Source: Yinghuangia elevatio
GTDB lineage: Bacteria; Actinomycetota; Actinomycetes; Streptomycetales; Streptomycetaceae
NCBI RefSeq assembly: GCF_040649515.1
Contig: NZ_JBEZFP010000191.1
Coordinates: 1 to 14,811 of the forward strand
Direction: 5' to 3'
DNA length: 14,811 nucleotides
Shown here: in pieces, positions 1 to 5,330 of the stretch
Numbering within the stretch: the stretch's first letter is position 1
How the letters are laid out: each line of letters opens with the position of its first letter
Translations under genes and position numbers: made by a program
The notes under the pieces: generated by a model
Told to the model about the DNA's origin: nothing
Seen by the model: the letters and a program-made list of their open reading frames with translations, nothing else
Databases searched by the model: none

Positions 1-111
1 GGTGCGCCGACGGTCGGCGGCCCTTGCTACGGACCGACGGTCGGCGGCCCTTTTTACGGACCGACGGTCGGCGGCCCTCGTTACGGACCGACGGTCGGCG
101 GCCCTTGCTAC
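1..111. repeat. 27-bp tandem repeat with palindromic core, 4 copies
   Basis: Four head-to-tail copies (1-30 divergent at its left edge, 31-57, 58-84, 85-111) differ only in a few bases next to the TAC that ends each unit. Each copy contains CCGACGGTCGG, an 11-bp palindrome with arms CCGAC and GTCGG around one base. The array begins two bases after the stop codon of the minus-strand sigma factor gene. Read on that strand in the sigma frame, every unit carries a TAG or TAA, so it works as a string of back-up stops. The array may extend beyond the window. Its function is unknown; a protein-binding array or a 3'-UTR structure are both possible. Confidence 0.9.
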
Positions 112-113
112 GG

Positions 114-1037
114 CTACTGCGGCCGCTTGCGGAACTCGCCTGCCTCGCGCTTGAGTTCCCAGGCGTCCGCGACCGGCCCCATGTGCGCGAGCTTGTCGGG
201 GTTGACCACGGAACGGATCGCCTGGATCTGCCCGTCGAGGATGTCGAGCACCCAGGTGGCGGCGATCCGGCCGTCCCGGTCGCGCAGCAGCGCGCCCGGC
301 TGGCCGTTGATCTCCTGCACGTGGAGCGCGACGCCGACCGCGGTGAACTGCGGGGCCGCGGCGGCGAGCAGCCGGGCGACCTTGTCGGGGCCGAAGACGT
401 GCGGGCCGACGAGCGGTGCCTTGCCGCCGCTGTCCCCGACCAAATGCACGTCGGCGGCGAGCAGTTCGCGCAGCGCGTCGACGTCGCCCTCGCGGAACGC
501 GTCGAAGAACCGCCCGGCGAGCTCCTGCCGCTCCCGCCGGTCCGCCTCGAAGCGCGGCCGGCCCTCGTCCATGTGCCGCCGCGCCCGTACCGCGAGTTGG
601 CGGCACGCCGCCTCCGACCGCCCGACGGCGGACGCGATCTCCGGGAAGCCGAAACCGAACACCTCACGCAGCACGAACACCGCGCGTTCCAGCGGACTCA
701 GCCGCTCCAGCAGCACCAGCGCGGCCACCGACAGCGAGTCGGCCAGCTCCGCGGAGCGCTCGGGGTCCTGGTACGGGTCGGAGAGCAGCGGCTCGGGGAA
801 CCACGGACCGACGTATTCCTCGCGGCGGACCCGGGCCGAGCGCAGCACATCGATCGATATACGGGTCACCACGGCCGACAGGAAGGCCTTGGACGACGCC
901 GGCCGGGTCCCGGATGCCTCCCAGCGCAGCCAGGTCTCCTGAACGGCGTCTTCGGCCTCGGTGACGCTGCCCAGGATCCGGTACGCGATGGAGAACAGCA
1001 GCGGCCGGAGGTCCTCGAACTCCTCGGTGCGGGTCAC
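114..1037 (-). CDS. ECF41-family RNA polymerase sigma factor with SnoaL-like C-terminal domain
   Basis: This is an extracytoplasmic-function sigma factor that directs RNA polymerase to a small set of promoters. The 307-residue product has sigma region 2 at about residues 7-75 (LLFSIAYRILGSVTEAEDAVQ), region 4 at about 105-157 (LERAVFVLREVFGFGFPEIA, then the helix-turn-helix), and an NTF2/SnoaL-like extension from about 170. ECF41 hallmarks are visible: WFPEP in the linker (79-83, family WLPEP), GDSGGK (201-206, family DGGGK) and NPDKL (279-283). In this family the C-terminal domain is known to modulate sigma activity in place of a separate anti-sigma factor. I chose GTG at 1037 because AAGGAGG lies 7-8 bases upstream and its GTGA overlaps the stop of the upstream epimerase gene, implying translational coupling. 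An ATG at 1079 would add 14 residues inside the upstream gene and has no comparable site. It lies in an operon with the epimerase, as is usual for ECF41. Confidence 0.93.
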   Translation of the reverse strand: MTRTEEFEDLRPLLFSIAYRILGSVTEAEDAVQETWLRWEASGTRPASSKAFLSAVVTRISIDVLRSARVRREEYVGPWFPEPLLSDPYQDPERSAELADSLSVAALVLLERLSPLERAVFVLREVFGFGFPEIASAVGRSEAACRQLAVRARRHMDEGRPRFEADRRERQELAGRFFDAFREGDVDALRELLAADVHLVGDSGGKAPLVGPHVFGPDKVARLLAAAAPQFTAVGVALHVQEINGQPGALLRDRDGRIAATWVLDILDGQIQAIRSVVNPDKLAHMGPVADAWELKREAGEFRKRPQ

Positions 1038-1978
1038 GTCCGTGCCTCCTTCAATTCGTGCTCGAAGCCTTGCCGCCACGACGGGTGCCGCAGTTCCCAG
1101 CCGAGTTCCCGCTTCGCCTTGGCGTTGGAGAACCCGCGCCCCTCGGTCATCATCGTCACCGCCGCATCACCGGCCAGCAGCCGGGCCAGCCACTTGGGCA
1201 TCCGCATCGGCGGTCTGGCGCCGGCACAGGCCGCGAGATGCGGCAGCCACTGGTTCGCCGGGGCCGGCTCGTCGTCGACGATGTTGAACACGCCCGTGGC
1301 CCTCTGCTCGACAGCCAGGACGGTGGCGCTCGCGGCATCGTCGAGATGGATCCAGGAACTGTAACCGGTACCCCCGCCGACCAGCGGGAACTGCCGTTTG
1401 CGTACGAGCTCGACCTGGTCGTCGACGGCGCCGGGCCCGTAGAACGCGCCGTACCGCAGCGCGACACCGCCGGCCTTGACCACGGCGTCCTCGACGTACC
1501 GGATCGCCTCCATCCCGGGGCGGGCCCTGCTGCCGGTCTCGGGATCGAGGGGGTCGTCCTCGGTCTTGACCCAGCCTCCCCGGCGGATCCCGTTCCAGCT
1601 CGCGTAGCTCTGCGCGACGATGTGCGGCACGTCGGTGGCCTCGGCGGCGGCCAGGAGGTTGTCGGTGCCCTCGGTACGCAGCCGGATCGTACGGGCGAAC
1701 CAGCGGTCCGGGTGCTTCAGGTCGGGCTTCCCGGCGTGCGCCACGGATATCGCCGTCATCTGGTGCACGATCGTGTCCGGCCGCGCGAAGGCGACGGCCT
1801 CACCGACTGAGGCCGCGTCCAGTCCGTCCATCACGACACCTTTCGCGCCGAGGTCCGCCAGTAGCGGCAGCTTGTCCGGACTCGTCGTCGTGGCGGTCAC
1901 CTGATGGCCCGCGGCCAGGAGCTGCGGCACCAGTCGCCGTCCGAGGACCCCGGTTCCGCCTGCCAGGAACACGCGCAT
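1034..1978 (-). CDS. NAD(P)-dependent epimerase/dehydratase-like (extended/atypical SDR) protein, ECF41 partner
   Basis: The 314-residue protein has an N-terminal Rossmann fold. It starts MRVFLAGGTGVLG, giving the dinucleotide-binding motif GGTGVLG at residues 7-13, and LRYGAFYGPG at about 174-183 matches the substrate loop of NAD-dependent epimerases. The classical YxxxK catalytic pair is not evident in the expected region; SYASWNG at 124-130 occupies part of the active-site area. It is therefore best called an atypical SDR of unknown substrate. ECF41 sigma factors are characteristically encoded beside a carboxymuconolactone decarboxylase, oxidoreductase or epimerase, and this gene fits the last class. 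It is the first gene of the two-gene operon and lies directly downstream of a predicted ECF41 promoter (2023-2049). The ATG at 1978 has AAGG about 10 bases upstream, a moderate ribosome binding site. Confidence 0.88.
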   Translation of the reverse strand: MRVFLAGGTGVLGRRLVPQLLAAGHQVTATTTSPDKLPLLADLGAKGVVMDGLDAASVGEAVAFARPDTIVHQMTAISVAHAGKPDLKHPDRWFARTIRLRTEGTDNLLAAAEATDVPHIVAQSYASWNGIRRGGWVKTEDDPLDPETGSRARPGMEAIRYVEDAVVKAGGVALRYGAFYGPGAVDDQVELVRKRQFPLVGGGTGYSSWIHLDDAASATVLAVEQRATGVFNIVDDEPAPANQWLPHLAACAGARPPMRMPKWLARLLAGDAAVTMMTEGRGFSNAKAKRELGWELRHPSWRQGFEHELKEART

Positions 1979-2022
1979 GCCCCATCACCTTCCCGAGTGC
2001 GAAGTACGTCTTCGACACCCGA

Positions 2023-2049
2023 GACGAGACAGCCCCCGCCCCCGTGACA
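2023..2049 (-). promoter_or_regulatory. Predicted ECF41-dependent promoter of the epimerase-sigma operon
   Basis: On the minus strand TGTCACG (2043-2049) is followed after exactly 16 bases by CGTC (2023-2026). The published ECF41 consensus, as I recall it, is TGTCACA, 16 bases, CGTC, so this matches all but the last base of the -35 element with exact spacing. It lies 45 bases upstream of the epimerase ATG and points into the operon that encodes the ECF41 sigma factor, the position expected for autoregulation. I found no second match of this quality in the intergenic regions. Confidence 0.75.
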
Positions 2050-2116
2050 TCAGTGGGTGCGCGGGCGCGTGACAACGGGCACGTTGGACCGGCCGGTTTG
2101 CCGATCGCGACCGGGG

Positions 2117-2122
2117 TAGACG
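2117..2122 (+). promoter_or_regulatory. Possible -10 element for a leaderless transcript
   Basis: TAGACG resembles the streptomycete vegetative -10 (TAGRRT) and sits 6 bases before the ATG at 2129, where transcription could begin at the A of the start codon. No -35 at normal spacing was found, so this is weak. Confidence 0.25.
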
Positions 2123-2128
2123 CCAGAC

Positions 2129-2416
2129 ATGGCCAAGATCCCCAGGTCCCAGCGACATGGGACGGAACCGGACGACGCCGTCTCGGATCTGCCGCTACGG
2201 CGTCTCTTGTCGAGGATGGCGCTCGTGGCGGGCGTCGTCGCCGCGGCGGTCTGCGCGTGGGTGGCCGCGGAGACCGACACGCACCAAGGAGTGTGGATCT
2301 TCGCCGCGGCAGTCTCCGCGGCAACGGCGCTGGTAGCGGCGATCGACCTCGGCGTCATCCGCCACCGCATGCACGAACGAATCCTCCGCTCACTACGCTT
2401 CCCTCACCCCCGCTGA
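2129..2416 (+). CDS. Small two-helix membrane protein, DUF6343-like
   Basis: The 95-residue protein has a charged N-terminus containing RHGTEPDDA (residues 9-17), then hydrophobic segments at about 29-47 and 54-75, and a basic C-terminus (RHRMHERILRSLRFPHPR). The layout of GTEP motif, short soluble stretch, two helices and basic tail resembles the actinomycete DUF6343 family of small integral membrane proteins, whose function is unknown. The assignment is by memory of the pattern and is moderate. It is transcribed away from the ECF41 operon and converges with the small minus-strand gene at 2473-2658. There is no convincing ribosome binding site. A TAGACG -10-like hexamer at 2117-2122 lies 6 bases before the ATG, so the message could be leaderless. 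Confidence 0.72.
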   Translation: MAKIPRSQRHGTEPDDAVSDLPLRRLLSRMALVAGVVAAAVCAWVAAETDTHQGVWIFAAAVSAATALVAAIDLGVIRHRMHERILRSLRFPHPR

Positions 2417-2425
2417 AGCCCCGAA

Positions 2426-2468
2426 GGCCCGGAGGTCGGACGCAGAGCCGAGACGCGAGCGGCGGGCC
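2426..2468. terminator. Possible bidirectional terminator between convergent genes
   Basis: GGCCCG (2426-2431) and CGGGCC (2463-2468) are inverted arms in the 56-base gap between the convergent genes ending at 2416 and 2473. Inner arms TCGG (2436-2439) and CCGA (2448-2451) could extend the fold. There is no T tract, which is normal for high-GC actinomycetes. The long loop keeps confidence low. Confidence 0.3.
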
Positions 2469-2472
2469 GGGG

Positions 2473-2658
2473 TCAGGCGAGCATGCGGACGACCATGACG
2501 GCGGCGTAGACCAGCACGGCGGCCAATGCCACCAGCACGGTGGCCAGCAGCCACGGCAGCGGGTTGCGGCGCGGTCCGGTCGCCGCCTCGATGCCCGAGC
2601 CGCCGCCCGACGACGCGGGCGGCTCGGACGGCCCGTCGGCCACGGGGTGCTCACTCAC
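2473..2658 (-). CDS. Small single-pass membrane protein
   Basis: This is an unrecognised 61-residue protein. It has a polar, Pro/Ser/Gly-rich N-terminus (VSEHPVADGPSEPPASSGGG), a basic pair RR at 30-31, and one strongly hydrophobic helix at about 34-58 that ends at the C-terminus (VVRMLA). The pattern suggests a small inner-membrane protein. I chose the GTG at 2658 because GGGAGGGG lies at good spacing upstream. An ATG ten codons further upstream (2688) lacks such a site. It lies beyond the 3' end of the ABC transporter operon on the same strand, separated by 321 bases, so it is probably transcribed separately. Confidence 0.62.
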   Translation of the reverse strand: MSEHPVADGPSEPPASSGGGSGIEAATGPRRNPLPWLLATVLVALAAVLVYAAVMVVRMLA

Positions 2659-2979
2659 GGGGGTCCCCTCCCACGTACGGTCCCACAACGGCGTTGCCCA
2701 CCCAGCCTGTCACCGGGTGGGCCCACCGTGCATCGGTCCTGCGGAGGAAACCGGGGCACACCCCGGCTACGACCGCATGGCCGCGTCGCTGCGTCGCCGC
2801 ATGGCCCTGGGTCAGGATGCATGGCCGCGCGGGCCTCGGTCGGGACGCGAGGCTGCGCAGCCGTACCCCTCGGTCAAGGCGTGAGGGCGTGGGGGCGCGT
2901 GGCCGCACGGTCCTTGGGCAGAACGCGCCCGCGGCCGTACGGCCCCTGGTCAGGCGCCGCACGGCCGAAGGGCCCAGTG
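2659..2979. other. 321-base gene-free stretch
   Basis: No reading frame here shows protein-like composition with a ribosome binding site. It contains a strong inverted repeat at 2696-2722 and a run of degenerate direct repeats at 2797-2987, described separately. Confidence 0.6.
2696..2722 (-). terminator. Perfect 8-bp inverted repeat, candidate terminator or leader hairpin
   Basis: GCCCACCC (2696-2703) and GGGTGGGC (2715-2722) are perfect inverted arms around an 11-base loop. On the minus strand it lies 258 bases after the transporter operon's last stop and 38 bases before the small membrane protein start. It could therefore end the long transcript or shape the leader of the small gene. There is no T tract. 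Confidence 0.45.
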
Positions 2980-2987
2980 TCAGGACG
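2797..2987. repeat. Degenerate direct repeats with CCGyACGGyCC ... GGTCAGGaCG core
   Basis: About six imperfect copies of a 21-31 base element are seen at 2797-2819, 2819-2847, 2861-2881, 2903-2925, 2935-2956 and 2957-2987. Each starts with a variant of CCGyACGGCC and ends with a variant of GGTCAGGACG. The last copy overlaps the stop codon of the LivF-fusion frame at 2980-2982. Copies are too diverged for certainty about the unit boundaries. Confidence 0.55.
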
Positions 2988-3411
2988 TGGGCGGCTGCTG
3001 TCCCCCGCCCTGCTGCTGCGTGGCTATCAGCCGCGCGATCCAGAACCGCAGGAAGTTCGACAGCGAGTAGCGGATGAACAACGCCATGCCCGCGATCGAG
3101 ATGGTCACGCCGACCAGCCCGACCACGATCGCGTCGTTCTGCGTCAGTTGCAGCCGTGTCGTGTGGGCCATGATGTACGCCCCCAGACCGGTGCCGATCC
3201 CCGCCACCAGCAACACCACGCCCAGCCACATCAATTGCGTGTCCAGCGTGGTGGACGGCGGCTTGATGCGCAGCCCCGCGACCTCCTGCGCCAGCGCGTG
3301 GGTGCGCGGCTCCGCGGGGGGCCCGGGCGGCGGTGCCGGCGGCCCGTCGGAGGGGGCGGCCGGGGTGCCCGCCGGGACGGTGGGCGGAACACCGGCGGTG
3401 TTCGTGCTCAT
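2980..3411 (-). CDS. Possible separate two-helix membrane protein from an internal start in the LivF frame
   Basis: The ATG at 3411 has GAGGTG five bases upstream, a proper ribosome binding site inside the long LivF frame. Starting here gives a 143-residue protein with a Pro/Ala-rich N-terminus (about 1-37), a soluble segment, and hydrophobic helices at about residues 59-81 and 94-116, then a Gln-rich tail (QQQGGGQQ). It looks self-contained and would be a typical small membrane protein if it stood alone. No stop codon separates it from LivF, so it would be made either only as the C-terminus of the fusion, or as a nested second product. I do not recognise its family. Its place as the last element of the importer operon suggests a role at the transporter, which is inference. 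Confidence 0.55.
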   Translation of the reverse strand: MSTNTAGVPPTVPAGTPAAPSDGPPAPPPGPPAEPRTHALAQEVAGLRIKPPSTTLDTQLMWLGVVLLVAGIGTGLGAYIMAHTTRLQLTQNDAIVVGLVGVTISIAGMALFIRYSLSNFLRFWIARLIATQQQGGGQQPPTS

Positions 3412-4554
3412 GACTTCACCTCGTGTCTCGCCTTTTGACTCGCCTTGTGACTCGCCTTGTGACACACCTGATGACTCGCCGTGCGCCTTGCCTTGCCCAG
3501 CACCAGCACCGGCGCCCGCGCCGCCGCGGCCCGCGGCCGAGTCCGGGTCCGACCCCGACGTCCCCTGCTCGCCACCGCCGAGGTACGCCGAGTACCGGTC
3601 ACCGGCGACCGGCAGCGCGACCGTGGTGTCGGCCGCTTCCCCGTTGCGCGCCGTCGCCGATTCCGCGGCCCTTGCCGCGGGCCCGGACCCGGGCAGGGCC
3701 TTCGGAGCCATCGCCGCGTCGACCGGTGCCACCAGCGTCGCGGCCGTGCCCGTGCCCTTGAGCTGCGGTGTCTCCCCGGCTTCCGCCGCGCCCGCAGCTT
3801 CCTCCGCGGAACCGTCGCCGCCCAGGTACGCGCTGTGCAGACCGGCCGCGATCTCCTGTGGTGTCCCCACCGCGGTGATCCGCCCGCCGGTCATGACGGC
3901 CGCGAGGTCGGCGACGCCGAGCGCGGTCTGCGCGAACTGCTCGACGAGAAGCACCGTCACCCCGGTCCCGGCGATCCGGGCGACGATCTCGAAGAGCTGC
4001 TCGACGACCAGCGGGGCCAGCCCCATGGACAGTTCGTCGATCAGCAGCACCGCCGGGTCGGTGGCGATGGCCCGGGCCATCGCGAGCATCTGCTGCTCGC
4101 CGCCGGACATCGTGCCGGCCGCCTGGCGGCGCCTTTCCTTGAGCCGGGGGAAGATCGGGAAGACGCGCTCCTCGATCTGGGACCGTGACATCCCCCGGTA
4201 GCTGGCCATCCACAGGTTCTCGGAGACCGTGAGGTTCGGGAAGACCCCGCGGCCCTCGGGAATGCTGCACAGCCCCAGCCGGGCGAGGTCGACCGGCGCC
4301 GCGCCCGTGACGCACCGCCCGGCCAGCCAGATGTCCCCGCCGCTGGGCGGGTGCATGCCGGAGGCGACCTTGAGCATGGTGGTCTTGCCCGCCCCGTTGG
4401 GTCCCAGCACGGCGAGCACCGAGCCCGCGGGCACCGCCAGGTCGACCCCGTGCAGCACCTCGACCTGCTCGTACGCGGCCTTCACACCGCGCAGTTCGAG
4501 CAGTGGCGGGGCCTCCTGCGGTCCCGGGACGGGGAGTTCGAGCGTCAGTGTCAC
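2980..4554 (-). CDS. livF: LivF-type ABC transporter ATPase in frame with a C-terminal two-helix membrane domain
   Basis: This is the second ATPase of a branched-chain-amino-acid-type (HAAT) importer. Residues 1-247 form a complete LivF: Walker A GPNGAGKT (51-58), signature MSGGE (149-153), Walker B LLIDE (170-174) and VLLVEQ (201-206), ending SAYLGG (241-246) where LivF proteins normally stop (about 235-260 residues). The frame continues without a stop to 524 residues. An Ala/Gly-rich linker (about 248-357) repeats SAYLGG at 322-327, then come 4-residue repeats such as QGES (358-377), then from Met382 a Pro-rich stretch and hydrophobic helices at about 440-462 and 475-497. The GTG at 4554 overlaps the LivG stop (GTGA). 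Linker codons are mostly GC3-rich, so it looks translated, but the 12-bp repeat part is A/T-richer at third positions. It could be a true fusion, or LivF plus a separate internal-start product (next entry). Confidence 0.85.
   Translation of the reverse strand: MTLTLELPVPGPQEAPPLLELRGVKAAYEQVEVLHGVDLAVPAGSVLAVLGPNGAGKTTMLKVASGMHPPSGGDIWLAGRCVTGAAPVDLARLGLCSIPEGRGVFPNLTVSENLWMASYRGMSRSQIEERVFPIFPRLKERRRQAAGTMSGGEQQMLAMARAIATDPAVLLIDELSMGLAPLVVEQLFEIVARIAGTGVTVLLVEQFAQTALGVADLAAVMTGGRITAVGTPQEIAAGLHSAYLGGDGSAEEAAGAAEAGETPQLKGTGTAATLVAPVDAAMAPKALPGSGPAARAAESATARNGEAADTTVALPVAGDRYSAYLGGGEQGTSGSDPDSAAGRGGAGAGAGAGQGKAHGESSGVSQGESQGESKGETRGEVMSTNTAGVPPTVPAGTPAAPSDGPPAPPPGPPAEPRTHALAQEVAGLRIKPPSTTLDTQLMWLGVVLLVAGIGTGLGAYIMAHTTRLQLTQNDAIVVGLVGVTISIAGMALFIRYSLSNFLRFWIARLIATQQQGGGQQPPTS
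3424..3483 (-). repeat. 12-bp tandem repeat encoding the QGES linker
   Basis: Five 12-base units run from 3424 to 3483; the two central ones are identical (TGACTCGCCTTG) and the others carry 2-4 changes. They encode HGES, SGVS, QGES, QGES and KGET. On the coding strand the units carry AAGGCGAG, a purine-rich Shine-Dalgarno-like string, just upstream of the internal ATG at 3411. Codons here (TCA, CAA, AAA, CGA) are unlike the GC3-rich flanks. Confidence 0.85.
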
Positions 4555-5330
4555 AGCGACACCCCCAGCGCTTCGTCGGGATCGGCCAGTACGGCGGGGT
4601 CGAGATCCTCGTCGACCTCGCCGAGGTACGCGGCGCGCACCGCCGGGTCGGCCTGGATCTCCGCACACGTCCCCTGCGCGAGCTTCTTTCCGAAGTCGAG
4701 GACGTGCAGTTCGTCGCACACCGACATGACCAGGTCCATGTCGTGTTCGACGAGCAGCACCGCGACCCCCTCGGCGGCCACGTCGCGCAGCACGCGCGAG
4801 AACTCCGCGGTCTCCGACTCGTCCTGCCCCGAGGCGGGTTCGTCGAGCAGCAGGATGCGGGGCCGGCACGCGAGCGCGCGGGCGAGCTCGACCATGCGGC
4901 CCTGCCCGGTGGGCAGCGAGTCGGCGCGGACCTCCGCGATCGCCCCCAGGTTGAGGCGTCTGACCAGGGTGTCCGTGGTCGTCCCGGCGCGTTCCGCGCT
5001 GCGGTGCCTGCGCCGGAACTGGGCCGCGGCCACGTGGATGTTCTCGCGTACCGTCAACGACCCGAAGAGTTCCAGGCGTTGGAAGGTACGCGCCATGCCG
5101 CGCCGCGCCCGCTTGTACGGCGCCAGCTTGCTGACGTCGCGCCCGTCCAGCACGACCCTTCCGGCATGCGGCGCCTGGAGCCCGGTGATGACGTTGAACA
5201 TCGTGGTCTTGCCCGCGCCGTTGGGCCCGATCAGCCCGGTGACCTTCCCGTCCAGGGCACGCAGGCTGATGTTGTCGAGGGCGGTGTGCCCGCCGAATCG
5301 CACGGTGACGCCTTCGACTTCAAGACCCAT
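4551..5330 (-). CDS. livG: LivG-type ABC transporter ATPase
   Basis: This is the first ATPase of the HAAT importer, at 259 residues the usual LivG length. It shows Walker A GPNGAGKT (35-42), Q-loop TFQRLELF (Gln84), Walker B ILLLDEP (159-165) and the H-loop VEHDMDLV with His196. The C-terminal DPAVRAAYLG (228-237) is characteristic of the LivG/LivF group. The signature motif is unusual: LPTGQGR (139-145) instead of the common L-S/P-Y-G-Q-Q-R, and the D-loop reads SGQD. ATP hydrolysis is expected on conserved Walker and switch residues, but the altered signature could affect its composite site. The ATG at 5330 has GGGAGG six bases upstream. It overlaps the permease stop by 11 bases and the livF start by 4 bases, so the three are translationally linked. 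Confidence 0.93.
   Translation of the reverse strand: MGLEVEGVTVRFGGHTALDNISLRALDGKVTGLIGPNGAGKTTMFNVITGLQAPHAGRVVLDGRDVSKLAPYKRARRGMARTFQRLELFGSLTVRENIHVAAAQFRRRHRSAERAGTTTDTLVRRLNLGAIAEVRADSLPTGQGRMVELARALACRPRILLLDEPASGQDESETAEFSRVLRDVAAEGVAVLLVEHDMDLVMSVCDELHVLDFGKKLAQGTCAEIQADPAVRAAYLGEVDEDLDPAVLADPDEALGVSL

Noticed and set aside
1038..1079. Upstream ATG start for the sigma factor gene
   Set aside because: The added 14 residues lie inside the epimerase gene and lack a ribosome binding site; the GTG at 1037 has AAGGAGG and a GTGA coupling overlap.
24..1364. Plus-strand frame beginning in the 27-bp repeats with a repeating peptide
   Set aside because: The repeat peptide simply reflects the DNA repeat, and the frame continues antisense through the sigma and epimerase genes with shadow composition and no ribosome binding site.
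4549..4555. TGTCACA on the plus strand, an exact ECF41 -35 match
   Set aside because: No CGTC follows at 16 bases and it points antisense within the livG-livF junction, so it is most likely chance.
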